NCBI RefSeq assembly: GCF_052857255.1
Contig: NW_027526486.1
Span: forward strand, 1,364,001 to 1,428,000
DNA: 64,000 nt
Reading direction: 5' to 3'
From: Amblyomma americanum
Taxonomy: Eukaryota > Arthropoda > Arachnida > Ixodida > Ixodidae
The position numbers and the translations under genes are program-made. Positions 36,304 to 48,692 of this stretch are shown in pieces (position 1 is the first letter of the stretch; every line of letters starts with the position of its first letter). A model generated the notes under the pieces. The model made no database searches. It was not told the DNA's origin and saw only the letters and a program-made list of their open reading frames with translations.

Positions 36304-36605
36304 AAGTTTTCGCGCAGTTCTGAGAGAAAAAAGTTTACACCTTTCTCTCGTGTACTCTTCGACGACTTGTAAAATCGATGCTCGTGAATTATGCTAGTTT
36401 CGATCTAAAACGATGTATCCCGTTGTTTTGAGCCGGAATACAAGTTTTCGCGCAGTTCTTAGAGAAAAAGTTTACACCTTTCTCTCGTCTACTCTTCGAC
36501 GACTTGTAAAATCGATGCTCGTGAATCTTGCTAGTTTCAATTTAAAACGATGTATCCCGTTGTTTTGTGCCGGAATACAAGTTTTCGCGCAGTTCTGAGA
36601 GAAAA

Positions 36606-39126
36606 AGTTTGCACCTTTCTCTCGTCTACTCTTCGACGACTTGTAAAATCAATGCTCGTGAATCTTGCTAGTTTTGACCTAAAACGATGTATCCCGTTTT
36701 TTTGAGCCGGTATACAAGTTTTCGCGCAGTTCAGAGAGAAAAAGTTTACACCTTTCTCTCGTGTACTCTTCGACGACTTGTAAAATCGATGCTCGTGAAT
36801 TTTGCTAGTTTCGATCTAAAACGATGTATCCCGTTGTTTTGAGCCGGAATACAAGTTTTCGTGCAGTCCTGAGAGAAAACGTTTACACCTTTCTCTCGTC
36901 TACTCTTCGACGACTTGTAAAATCGATGCTCGTGAATCTTGCTAGTTTCGATCTAAAACGATGTATCCTGTTGTTTTGAGCCAGAATACAAGTTTTCGCG
37001 CAGTTCTGAGAGAAAAAGTTTACACCTTTCTCTCGTCTACTCTTCGAAGACTTGTAAAATCGATGCCCGTGAATCTTGCTAGTTTCGATTTAAAACGATG
37101 TATCCCGTTGTTTTGAGCCGGAATACAAGTTTTCGCGCAGTTCTGAGAGAAAAAGTTTACACCTTTCTCTCGTGTACTCTTCGACGACTTGTAAAATCGA
37201 TACTCGTGAATCATGCTAGTTTCGATCTAAAACGATGTATCCCGTTGTTTTGAGCCGGAATACAAGTTTTCGCGCAGTTCTGAGAGAAAAAGTTTACACC
37301 TTTCTCTCGTGTACTCTTCGACGACTTGTAAAATCGATGCTCGTGAATCATGCTAGTTTCGATCTAAAACGATGTATCCCGTTGTTTTGAGCCGGAATAC
37401 AAGTTTTCGCGCAGTTCTGAGAGAAAAAGTTTACACCTTTCTCTCGTGTATTCTTCGACGACTTGTAAAATCGATACTCGAGAATCATGCTAGTTTCGAT
37501 CTAAAACGATGTATCCCGTTGTTTTGAGCCGGAATAAAAGTTTTCGCGCAGTTCTGAGAGAAAAAAGTTTACACCTTTCTCTCGTGTACTCTTCGACGAC
37601 TTGTAAAATCGATGCTCGTGAATTATGCTAGTTTCGATCTAAAACGATGTATCCCGTTGTTTTGAGCCGGAATACAAGTTTTCGCGCAGTTCTTAGAGAA
37701 AAAGTTTACACCTTTCTCTCGTCTACTCTTCGACGACTTGTAAAATCGATGCTCGTGAATCTTGCTAGTTTCAATTTAAAACGATGTATCCCGTTGTTTT
37801 GTGCCGGAATACAAGTTTTCGCGCAGTTCTGAGAGAAAAAGTTTGCACCTTTCTCTCGTCTACTCTTCGACGACTTGTAAAATCAATGCTCGTGAATCTT
37901 GCTAGTTTTGACCTAAAACGATGTATCCCGTTTTTTTGAGCCGGTATACAAGTTTTCGCGCAGTTCAGAGAGAAAAAGTTTACACCTTTCTCTCGTGTAC
38001 TCTTCGACGACTTGTAAAATCGATGCTCGTGAATTTTGCTAGTTTCGATCTAAAACGATGTATCCCGTTGTTTTGAGCCGGAATACAAGTTTTCGTGCAG
38101 TCCTGAGAGAAAACGTTTACACCTTTCTCTCGTCTACTCTTCGACGACTTGTAAAATCGATGCTCGTGAATCTTGCTAGTTTCGATCTAAAACGATGTAT
38201 CCTGTTGTTTTGAGCCAGAATACAAGTTTTCGCGCAGTTCTGAGAGAAAAAGTTTACACCTTTCTCTCGTCTACTCTTCGAAGACTTGTAAAATCGATGC
38301 CCGTGAATCTTGCTAGTTTCGATTTAAAACGATGTATCCCGTTGTTTTGAGCCGGAATACAAGTTTTCGCGCAGTTCTGAGAGAAAAAGTTTACACCTTT
38401 CTCTCGTGTACTCTTCGACGACTTGTAAAATCGATACTCGTGAATCATGCTAGTTTCGATCTAAAACGATGTATCCCGTTGTTTTGAGCCGGAATACAAG
38501 TTTTCGCGCAGTTCTGAGAGAAAAAGTTTACACCTTTCTCTCGTGTACTCTTCGACGACTTGTAAAATCGATGCTCGTGAATCATGCTAGTTTCGATCTA
38601 AAACGATGTATCCCGTTGTTTTGAGCCGGAATACAAGTTTTCGCGCAGTTCTGAGAGAAAAGTTTACACCTTTCTCTCGTCTACTCTTCGACGACTTGTA
38701 AAATCGATGCTCGTGAATCTTGCTAGTTTCAATTTAAAACGATGTATCCCGTTGTTTTGAGCCGGAATACAAGTTTTCGCAGAGTTCTGAGAGAAAATGT
38801 TTACACCTTTCTCTCGTCTACTCTTCGAAGACTTGTAAAATCGATGCTCGTGAATCTTGCTAGTTTCGATCTAAAACGATGTATCCCGTTGTTTTGGGCC
38901 GGAATACAAGTTTTCGCGCAGTTCTGAGAGAAAAAGTTTACACCTTTCTCTCGTCTACTCTTCGAAGACTTGTAAAATCGATGCCCGTGAATCTTGCTAG
39001 TTTCAATTTAAAACGATGTATCCCGTTGTTTTGAGCCGGAATACAAGTTTTCGCGCAGTTCTGAGAGAAAAAGTTTACACCTTTCTCTCGTGTACTCTTC
39101 GACGACTTGTAAAATCGATACTCGTG
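36606..39126 (+). repeat. Domain C duplication R, right copy (about 2.5 kb)
   Basis: This is the counterpart of 30,170-32,690 at offset 6436. It continues into a TTTCCATC/CGGTGTATCC, CGCTCAG, TTTTGCGCAG series like that of 34,200-34,480. Confidence 0.65.
36647..37880 (+). repeat. 9-monomer tandem unit (1234 bp), second locus
   Basis: AATCAATGCTCG at 36,647 recurs at 37,881. Content equals the 30,211 unit. The partial second copy extends from 37,881 to about 38,650, where a shortened A-tract monomer replaces the TATTCTTCG monomer, exactly as at the first locus. This locus is carried again 20,000 bp downstream. Confidence 0.75.
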
Positions 39127-39600
39127 AATCATGCTAGTTTCCATCTAAAACGGTGTATCCCGTTGTTTTGAGCCGGAATACAAGTTTTCGCTCAGTTCTG
39201 AGAGAAAAAGTTTACACCTTTCTCTCGTCTACTCTTCGAAGACTTGTAAAATCGATGCTCGTGAATCTTGCTAGTTTCGATCTAAAACGATGTATCCCGT
39301 TGTTTTGAGCCGGAATACAAGTTTTGCGCAGTTTTGAGAGAAAAAGTTTAAACCTTTCTCTCGTGTACTCTTCGACGACTTTTAAAATTGATGCTCGTGA
39401 ATCTTGCTAGTTTCGATCTAAAACGATGTATCCCGTTGTTTTGAGCCGGAATACAAGTTTTCGTGCAGTTCTGAGAGAAAAAGTTTACACCTTTCTCTCG
39501 TCTACTCTTCGACGACTTGTAAAATCGATGCTCGTGAATCTTGCTAGTTTCGATCTAAAACGATGTATCCCGTTGTTTTGAGCCGGAATACAAGTTTTCG

Positions 39601-42493
39601 TGCAGTTCTGAGAGAAAACGTTTACACCTTTCTCTCGTCTACTCTTCGACGACTTGTAAAATCGATGCTCGTGAATCTTGCTAGTTTCGATCTAAAACGA
39701 TGTATCCCGTTGTTTTGAGCCGGAATGCAAGTTTTCGCGCAGTTCTGGGAGAAAAAGTTTACACCATTCTCTCGTCTACTCTTCGACGACTTGTAAAATC
39801 GATGCTCGTGAATCTTGCTAGTTTCAATTTAAAACGATGTATCCCGTTGTTTTGAGCCGGAATACAAGTTTTCGCAGAGTCCTGAGAGAAAAAGTTTACA
39901 CCTTTCTCTCGTCTACTCTTCGAAGACTTGTAAAATCGATGCTCGTGAATCTTGCTGGTTTCGATCTAAAACGATGTATCCCGTTGTTTTGAGCCGGAAT
40001 ACAAGTTTTCGCGCAGTTCTGAGAGAAAAAAGTTTACACCTTTCTCTCGTGTACTCTTCGACGACTTGTAAAATCGATGCTCGTGAATCATGCTAGTTTC
40101 GATCTAAAACGATGTATCCCGTTGTTTTGAGCCGGAATACAAGTTTTCGCGCAGTTTTGAGAGAAAAAGTTTACACCTTTCCCTCGTGTACTTATCGACT
40201 ACTTGTAAAATCGATGCTCGTGAATCTTGCTGGTATCGATCTAAAACGATGTATCCCGTTGTTTTGAGCCGGAATACAAGTTTTCGCGCAGTTCTGAGAG
40301 AAAAAGTTTACACCTTTCTCTCGTGTACTCTTCGACGACTTGTAAAATCGATGCTCGTGAATCTTGCTATTTTCGATCTAAAACGATGTATCCCGTTGTT
40401 TTGAGCCGGAATACAAGTTTTCGTGCAGTTCTGAGAGAAAACGTTTACACCTTTCTCGTCTACTCTTCGACGACTTGTAAAATCGATGCTCGTGAATCTT
40501 GCTAGTTTCGATCTAAAACGATGTATCCCGTTGTTTTGAGCCAGAATACAAGTTTTCGCGCAGTTCTGAGAGAAAGTTTACACCTTTCTCTCGTCTACTC
40601 TTCGAAGACTTGTAAAATCGATGCCCGTGAATCTTGCTAGTTTCGATTTAAAACGATGTATCCTGTTGTTTTGAGCCGGAATACAAGTTTTCGCGCAGTT
40701 CTGAGAGAAAAAGTTTACACCTTTCTCTCGTGTACTCTTCGACGACTTGTAAAATCGATGCTCGTGAATCTTGCTAGTTTCGATCTAAAACGATGTATCC
40801 CGTTGTTTTGAGCCAGAATACAAGTTTTCGCGCAGTTCTGAGAGAAAAAGTTTACACCTTTCTCTCGTCTACTCTTCGAAGGCTTGTAAAATCGATGCCC
40901 GTGAATCTTGCTAGTTTCAATTTAAAACGATGTATCCCGTTGTTTTGAGCCGGAATACAAGTTTTCGCGCAGTTCTGAGAGAAAAAGTTTACACCTTTCT
41001 CTCGTGTACTCTTCGACGACTTGTAAAATCGATACTCGTGAATCATGCTAGTTTCAATCTAAAACGATGTATCCCGTTGTTTTGAGCAGGAATACAAGTT
41101 TTCGCGCAGTTCTGAGAGAAAAAGTTTACACCTTTCTCTCGTCTACTCTTCGAAGACTTGTAAAATCGATGCTCGTGAATCTTGCTAGTTTCAATTTAAA
41201 ACGATATATCCCGTTGTTTTGAGCCGGAATACAAATTTTCGCGCAGTTCTGAGAGAAAAAGTTTTCACCTTTCTCTCGTCTACTCTTCGACGACTTGTAA
41301 AATCAATGCTCGTGAACCTTGCTAGTTTCGATCTACAACGATGTATCCCGTTGTTTTGAGCTGGAATAGAAGTTTTCGCGCAGTTCTGAGAGAAAAAGTT
41401 TACACCTTTCTCTCGTCTACTTTTCGAGGACTCGTAAAATCGATTCTCGTGAATCTTGCTAGTTTTGACCTAAAACGATGTATCCCGTTTTTTTGAGCCG
41501 GAATACAAGTTTTCGTGCAGTTCTGAGAGAAAACGTTTACACCTTTCTCTCGTCTACTCTTCGACGACTTGTAAAATCGATGCTCGTGAATCTTGCTAGT
41601 TTCGATCTAAAACGATGTATCCCCTTGTTTTGAGCCAGAATACAAGTTTTCGCGCAGTTCTGAGAGAAAAAGTTTACACCTTTTTCTAGTCTACTCTTCG
41701 AAGACTTGTAAAATCGATGCCCGTGAATCTTGCTAGTTTCGATTTAAAACGATGTATCCTGTTGTTTTGAGCCGGAATACAAGTTTTCGCGCAGTTCTGA
41801 GAGAAAAGTTTACACCTTTCTCTCGTGTACTCTTCGACGACTTGTAAAATCGATGCTCGTGAATCATGCTAGTTTCGATCTAAAACGATGTATCCCGTTG
41901 TTTTGAGCCGGAATACAAAGTTATCGCGCAGTTCTGAGAGAAAAAGTTTACACCTTTCTCTCGTGTACTCTTCGACGACTTGTAAAATCGATACTCGAGA
42001 ATCATGCTAGTTTCGATCTAAAACGATGTATACCGTTGTTTTGAGCCGGAATACAAGTTTTCGCGCAGTTCTGAGAGAAAAAAGTTTACACCTTTCTCTC
42101 GTGTACTCTTCGACGACTTGTAAAATCGATGCTCGTGAATCATGCTAGTTTCGATCTAAAACGATGTATCCCGTTGTTTTGAGCCGGAATACAAGTTTTC
42201 GCGCAGTTCTGAGAGAAAAAGTTTACACCTTTCTCTCGTCTACTCTTCGACGACTTGTAAAATCGATGCTCGTGAATCTCGCTAGTTTCAATTTAAAACG
42301 ATGTATCCCGTTGTTTTGAGTCGGAATACAAGTTTTCGCAGAGTTCTGAGAGAAAAAGTTTACACCTTTCTCTCGTCTACGCTTCGAAGACTTGTAAAAT
42401 CGATGCTCGTGAATCTTGCTAGTTTCGATCTAAAACGATGTATCCCGTTGTTTTGAGCCAGAATACAAGTTTTCGCGCCGTTCTGAGAGAAAA
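39601..42493 (+). repeat. Large segmental duplication S, second part, left copy (2893 bp)
   Basis: It matches 61,108-64,000 at a constant offset of 21,507. Rare markers shared by the two copies include GGAATGCAAG, GTTCTGGGAG, ACACCATTCTC, ACTTATCGAC, GCTATTTTCG, the 2-bp-short CTTTCTCGTC (about 40,454), the shortened A-tract GAGAGAAAGTTT (about 40,570), GAAGGCTTG, ACGATATATCC, GACTCGTAAAATC, TTTTTCTAGTC, CAAAGTTATCG, GTATACCG, GAATCTCGC and CTACGCTTCG. The match runs to the window edge, so its true right end is not visible here. Confidence 0.85.
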
Positions 42494-44010
42494 CGTTTAC
42501 ACCTTTCTCTCATCTACTCTTCGACGACTTGTAAAATCGATGCTCGTAAATCTGGCTAGTTTCAATCTAAACCGATGTATCCCGTTGTTTTGGGCCGGAA
42601 TACAAGTTTTCGCGCAGTTCTGAGAGAAAAAGTTTACACCTTTCCCTCGTGTACTCATCGACTACTTGTAAAATCGATGCTCGTGAATCTTGCTGGTATC
42701 GATCTAAAACGATGTATCCCGTTGTTTTGAGCAGGAATACAAGTTTTCGCACAGTTCTGAGAGAAAAAGTGTACACCTTTCTCTCGTCTACTCTTCGACG
42801 AATTGTAAAATCGATGCTCGTTAATCTTGCTAGTTTCAATTTAAAACGATGTATCCCGTTGTTTTGAGCCGGAATACAAGTTTTCGCGCAGTTCTGAGAG
42901 AAAAAGTTGACACCTTTCTCTCGTCTACTTTTCGAGGACTTGTAAAATCGATTCTCGTGAATCTTGCTAGTTTTGACCTAAAACGATGTATCCCGTTTTT
43001 TTGAGCCGGTATACAAGTTTTCGCGCAGTTCTGAGAGAAAAAGTTTACACCTTTCTCTCGTGTACTCTTCGACGACTTGTAAAATCGATGCTCGTGAATC
43101 ATGCTAGTTTCGATCTAAAAGAATGTATCCCGTTGTTTTGAGCCGGAATACAAGTTTTCGCGCAGTTCTGAGAGAAAAAGTTTATACCTTTCTCTCGTGT
43201 ACTCTTCGACGACTTGTAAAATCGATGCTCCTGAATCTTGCTAGTTTCGATCTAAAACGATGTATCCCTTTGTTTTGAGCCAGAATACAAGTTTTCGTGC
43301 AGTTCTGAGAGAAAAAGTTTACACCTTTCTCTCGTCTACTCTTCGACGACTTGTAAAATCGATGCTCAAGAATCTTGCTAGTTTTGATCTAAAACGATCT
43401 ATCCCGTTGTTTTGAGCCGGAATACAAGTTTTCGCGCAGTTCTGAGAGAAAAAAGTTTACACCTTTCTCTCGTGTACTCTTCGACGACTTGTAAAATGGA
43501 TGCTCGTGAATCATGCTAGTTTCGATCTAAAACGATGTATCCTGTTGTTTTGAGCCGGAATACAAGTTTTCGCGCAGTTCTGAGAGAAAAAGTTGACACC
43601 TTTCTCTCGTCTACTCTTCGACGAATTGTAAAATCGATGCTCGTGAATCTTGCTAGTTTCAATTTAAAACGATGTATCCCGTTGTTTTGAGCCGGAATAC
43701 AAGTTTTCGCGCAGTTCTGAGAGAAAAAGTTGACACCTTTCTCTCGTCTACTTTTCGAGGACTTGTAAAATCGATTCTCGTGAATATTGCTAGTTTTGAC
43801 CTAAAACGATGTATCCCGTTTTTTTGAGCCGGTATACAAGTTTTCGCGCAGTTCTGAGAGAAAAAGTTTACACCTTTCTCTCGTGTACTCTTCGACGACT
43901 TGTAAAATCGATGCTCGTGAATCTTGCTAGTTTCGATCTAAAACGATGTATCCCGTTGTTTTGAGCCAGAATACAAGTTTTCGCGCAGTTCTGAGAGAGA
44001 AAGTTTACAC
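42390..44010 (+). repeat. Domain D duplication T, left copy (about 1.62 kb)
   Basis: It matches 48,693-50,313 at offset 6303 (46 monomers plus 1 bp). Shared markers are CTCTCATCTAC, the TTTCCCTCG landmark, GAGCAGG, CGCACAG, AAGTGTACACC, GACGAATTG, GTTGACACC, AAAGAATG, GCTCCTG, GCTCAAG, AAAATGGATG, GAATATTGC and GAGAGAGAAAG. At least two substitutions differ: GCTCGTTAATC here against GCTCGTGAATC, and TTTTGATCT here against TTTTGAACT. Confidence 0.75.
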
Positions 44011-45648
44011 CTTTCTCTCGTCTACTCTTCGACGACTTGTAAAATCGATGCTCGTGAATCTTGCTAGTTTCAATTTAAAACGATGTATCCCGTTGTTTTG
44101 AGCCGGAATACAAGTTTTCGCGCAGTTCTGAGAGAAAAAGTTTGCACCTTTCTCTCGTCTACTCTTCGACGACTTGTAAAATCAATGCTCGTGAATCTTG
44201 CTAGTTTCGATCTACAACGATGTATCCCGTTGTTTTGAGCTGGAATAGAAGTTTTCGCGCAGTTCTGAGAGAAAAAGTTTACACCTTTCTCTCGTCTACT
44301 TTTCGAGGACTTGTAAAATCGATTCTCGTGAATCTTGCTAGTTTTGACCTAAAACGATGTATCCCGTTTTTTTGAGCCGGTATACAAGTTTTCGCGCAGT
44401 TCTGAGAGAAAAAATTTACACCTTTCTCTCGTCTACTCTTCGACGACTTGTAAAATCGATGCTCGTTAATCTTGCTAGTTTCAATTTAAAACGATGTATC
44501 CCGTTGTTTTGAGCCGGAATACAAGTTTTCGTGCAGTTCTGAGAGAAAACGTTTACACCTTTTTCTCGTCTACTCTTCGAAGACTTGTAAAATCGATGCC
44601 CGTGAATCTTGCTAGTTTCAATTTAAAACGATGTATCCCGTTGTTTTGAGCCGGAATACAAGTTTTCGAGCAGTTCTGAGAGAAAAAGTTTACACCTTTC
44701 TCTCGTGTACTCTTCGACGACTTGTAAAATCGATACTCGTGAATCATGCTAGTTTCGATCTAAAACGATGTATCCCGTTGTTTTGAGCCGGAATACAAGT
44801 TTTCGCGCAGTTCTGAGAGAAAAAGTTTACACCTTTCTCTCGTGTACTCTTCGACGACTTGTAAAATCGATGCTCGTGAATCATGCTAGTTTCGATCTAA
44901 AACGATGTATCCCGTTGTTTTGAGCCGGAATACAAGTTTTCGCGCAGTTCTGAGAGAAAAAGTTTACACCTTTCTCTCGTGTACTCTTCGACGACTTGTA
45001 AAATCGATGCTCGTGAATCTTGCTAGTTTCAATTTAAAACGATGTATACCGTTGTTTTGAGCCGGAATACAAGTTTTCGCGCCGTTCTGAGAGAAAAAGT
45101 TGACACCTTTCTCTCGTCTACTTTTCGAGGACTTGTAAAATCGATTCTCGTGAATCTTGCTAGTTTTGACCTAAAACGATGTATCCCGTTTTTTTGAGCC
45201 GGTATACAAGTTTTCGCGCAGTTCTGAGAGAAAAAGTTTACACCTTTCTCTCGTCTACTCTTCGACGACTTGTAAAATCGATGCTCAAGAATCTTGCTAG
45301 TTTCGATCTAAAACGATCTATCCCGTTGTTTTGAGCCGGAATACAAGTTTTCGCGCAGTTCTGAGAGAAAAAAGTTTACACCTTTCTCTCGTGTACTCTT
45401 CGACGACTTGTGAAATCGATGCTCGTGAATCATGCTAGTTTCGATCTAAAACGATGTATCCTGTTGTTTTGAGCCGGAATACAAGTTTTCGCGCAGTTCT
45501 GAGAGAAAAAGTTGACACCTTTCTCTCGTCTACTCTTCGACGAATTGTAAAATCGATGCTCGTGAATCTTGCTAGTTTCAATTTAAAACGATGTATCCCG
45601 TTGTTTTGAGCCGGAATACAAGTTTTCGCGCAGTTCTGAGAGAAAAAG
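42907..45648 (+). repeat. 20-monomer tandem unit D1 (2742 bp)
   Basis: It is phased on TTGACACC in the monomer that precedes ACTTTTCGAGG. The marker recurs at 45,649 (2742 bp) and 48,388 (2739 bp). Internal order is TTTTGACC, T-run, AAAGAATG, GTTTATACC, GCTCCTG, GCTCAAG, GATCTATCC, six-A, CCTGTTG, GTTGACACC pair, GAATATTGC, GAGAGAGAAAG, TTTGCACC, ATCAATGC, CTACAACG, GAGCTGG, TTTTTCTCG with TGCCCGTG, CGAGCAG and GTATACCG. A smaller partial repeat of the GTTGACACC, GCTCAAG, six-A series sits within it near 45,100-45,640. Confidence 0.7.
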
Positions 45649-48387
45649 TTGACACCTTTCTCTCGTCTACTTTTCGAGGACTTGTAAAATCGATTCTCGT
45701 GAATCTTGCTAGTTTTGACCTAAAACGATGTATCCCGTTTTTTTGAGCCGGTATACAAGTTTTCGCGCAGTTCTGAGAGAAAAAGTTTACACCTTTCTCT
45801 CGTGTACTCTTCGACGACTTGTAAAATCGATGCTCGTGAATCATGCTAGTTTCGATCTAAAAGAATGTATCCCGTTGTTTTGAGCCGGAATACAAGTTTT
45901 CGCGCAGTTCTGAGAGAAAAAGTTTATACCTTTCTCTCGTGTACTCTTCGACTTGTAAAATCGATGCTCCTGAATCTTGCTAGTTTCGATCTAAAACGAT
46001 GTATCCCTTTGTTTTGAGCCAGAATACAAGTTTTCGTGCAGTTCTGAGAGAAAAAGTTTACACCTTTCTCTCGTCTACTCTTCGACGACTTGTAAAATCG
46101 ATGCTCAAGAATCTTGCTAGTTTTGATCTAAAACGATCTATCCCGTTGTTTTGAGCCGGAATACAAGTTTTCGCGCAGTTCTGAGAGAAAAAAGTTTACA
46201 CCTTTCTCTCGTGTACTCTTCGACGACTTGTAAAATCGATGCTCGTGAATCATGCTAGTTTCGATCTAAAACGATGTATCCTGTTGTTTTGAGCCGGAAT
46301 ACAAGTTTTCGCGCAGTTCTGAGAGAAAAAGTTGACACCTTTCTCTCGTCTACTCTTCGACGAATTGTAAAATCGATGCTCGTGAATCTTGCTAGTTTCA
46401 ATTTAAAACGATGTATCCCGTTGTTTTGAGCCGGAATACAAGTTTTCGCGCAGTTCTGAGAGAAAAAGTTGACACCTTTCTCTCGTCTACTTTTCGAGGA
46501 CTTGTAAAATCGATTCTCGTGAATATTGCTAGTTTTGACCTAAAACGATGTATCCCGTTTTTTTGAGCCGGTATACAAGTTTTCGCGCAGTTCTGAGAGA
46601 AAAAGTTTACACCTTTCTCTCGTGTACTCTTCGACGACTTGTAAAATCGATGCTCGTGAATCTTGCTAGTTTCGATCTAAAACGATGTATCCCGTTGTTT
46701 TGAGCCAGAATACAAGTTTTCGCGCAGTTCTGAGAGAGAAAGTTTACACCTTTCTCTCGTCTACTCTTCGACGACTTGTAAAATCGATGCTCGTGAATCT
46801 TGCTAGTTTCAATTTAAAACGATGTATCCCGTTGTTTTGAGCCGGAATACAAGTTTTCGCGCAGTTCTGAGAGAAAAAGTTTGCACCTTTCTCTCGTCTA
46901 CTCTTCGACGACTTGTAAAATCAATGCTCGTGAATCTTGCTAGTTTCGATCTACAACGATGTATCCCGTTGTTTTGAGCTGGAATAGAAGTTTTCGCGCA
47001 GTTCTGAGAGAAAAAGTTTACACCTTTCTCTCGTCTACTTTTCGAGGACTTGTAAAATCGATTCTCGTGAATCTTGCTAGTTTTGACCTAAAACGATGTA
47101 TCCCGTTTTTTTGAGCCGGTATACAAGTTTTCGCGCAGTTCTGAGAGAAAAAGTTTACACCTTTCTCTCGTCTACTCTTCGACGACTTGTAAAATCGATG
47201 CTCGTTAATCTTGCTAGTTTCAATTTAAAACGATGTATCCCGTTGTTTTGAGCCGGAATACAAGTTTTCGTGCAGTTCTGAGAGAAAACGTTTACACCTT
47301 TTTCTCGTCTACTCTTCGAAGACTTGTAAAATCGATGCCCGTGAATCTTGCTAGTTTCAATTTAAAACGATGTATCCCGTTGTTTTGAGCCGGAATACAA
47401 GTTTTCGCGCAGTTCTGAGAGAAAAAGTTTACACCTTTCTCTCGTGTACTCTTCGACGACTTGTAAAATCGATACTCGTGAATCATGCTAGTTTCGATCT
47501 AAAACGATGTATCCCGTTGTTTTGAGCCGGAATACAAGTTTTCGCGCAGTTCTGAGAGAAAAAGTTTACACCTTTCTCTCGTGTACTCTTCGACGACTTG
47601 TAAAATCGATGCTCGTGAATCATGCTAGTTTCGATCTAAAACGATGTATCCCGTTGTTTTGAGCCGGAATACAAGTTTTCGCGCAGTTCTGAGAGAAAAA
47701 GTTTACACCTTTCTCTCGTGTACTCTTCGACGACTTGTAAAATCGATGCTCGTGAATCTTGCTAGTTTCAATTTAAAACGATGTATACCGTTGTTTTGAG
47801 CCGGAATACAAGTTTTCGCGCAGTTCTGAGAGAAAAAGTTGACACCTTTCTCTCGTCTACTTTTCGAGGACTTGTAAAATCGATTCTCGTGAATCTTGCT
47901 AGTTTTGACCTAAAACGATGTATCCCGTTTTTTTGAGCCGGTATACAAGTTTTCGCGCAGTTCTGAGAGAAAAAGTTTACACCTTTCTCTCGTCTACTCT
48001 TCGACGACTTGTAAAATCGATGCTCAAGAATCTTGCTAGTTTCGATCTAAAACGATCTATTCCGTTGTTTTGAGCCGGAATACAAGTTTTCGCGCAGTTC
48101 TGAGAGAAAAAAGTTTACACCTTTCTCTCGTGTACTCTTCGACGACTTGTGAAATCGATGCTCGTGAATCATGCTAGTTTCGATCTAAAACGATGTATCC
48201 TGTTGTTTTGAGCCGGAATACAAGTTTTCGCGCAGTTCTGAGAGAAAAAGTTGACACCTTTCTCTCGTCTACTCTTCGACGAATTGTAAAATCGATGCTC
48301 GTGAATCTTGCTAGTTTCAATTTAAAACGATGTATCCCGTTGTTTTGAGCCGGAATACAAGTTTTCGCGCAGTTCTGAGAGAAAAAG
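45649..48387 (+). repeat. 20-monomer tandem unit D2 (2739 bp)
   Basis: This tandem copy of D1 has a 3-bp deletion near 45,951 (TTCGACTTG for TTCGACGACTTG), which accounts for the length difference. It has CGCGCAG where D1 has the private CGAGCAG near 44,666, a five-A tract where D1 has AAAAAATTTACACC near 44,405, and a private GATCTATTCCG near 48,055. The pattern continues past 48,387 for about 190 bp before switching to the duplication that starts near 48,693. Confidence 0.7.
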
Positions 48388-48692
48388 TTGACACCTTTCT
48401 CTCGTCTACTTTTCGAGGACTTGTAAAATCGATTCTCGTGAATCTTGCTAGTTTTGACCTAAAACGATGTATCCCGTTTTTTTGAGCCGGTATACAAGTT
48501 TTCGCGCAGTTCTGAGAGAAAAAGTTTACACCTTTCTCTCGTGTACTCTTCGACGACTTGTAAAATCGATGCTCGTGAATCTTGCTAGTTTCGATCTAAA
48601 ACGATGTATCCCGTTGTTTTGAGCCGGAATACAAGTTTTCGTGCAGTTCTGAGAGAAAACGTTTACACCTTTCTCTCGTCTACTCTTCGACG

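Larger units (their letters stand above)
33425..39600 (+). repeat. Large segmental duplication S, first part, left copy (6176 bp)
   Basis: Every line I compared here is identical to the sequence exactly 20,000 bp downstream. Just left of it, 33,424 is G and 53,424 is A, and further differences follow upstream. At 39,601 this copy has CGTGCAG while the 20,000-bp counterpart has CGCGCAG. From that point the match continues at offset 21,507. The segment includes the 10-monomer and 9-monomer tandem loci. No substitution or indel was seen, but the comparison was by eye. Confidence 0.85.
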
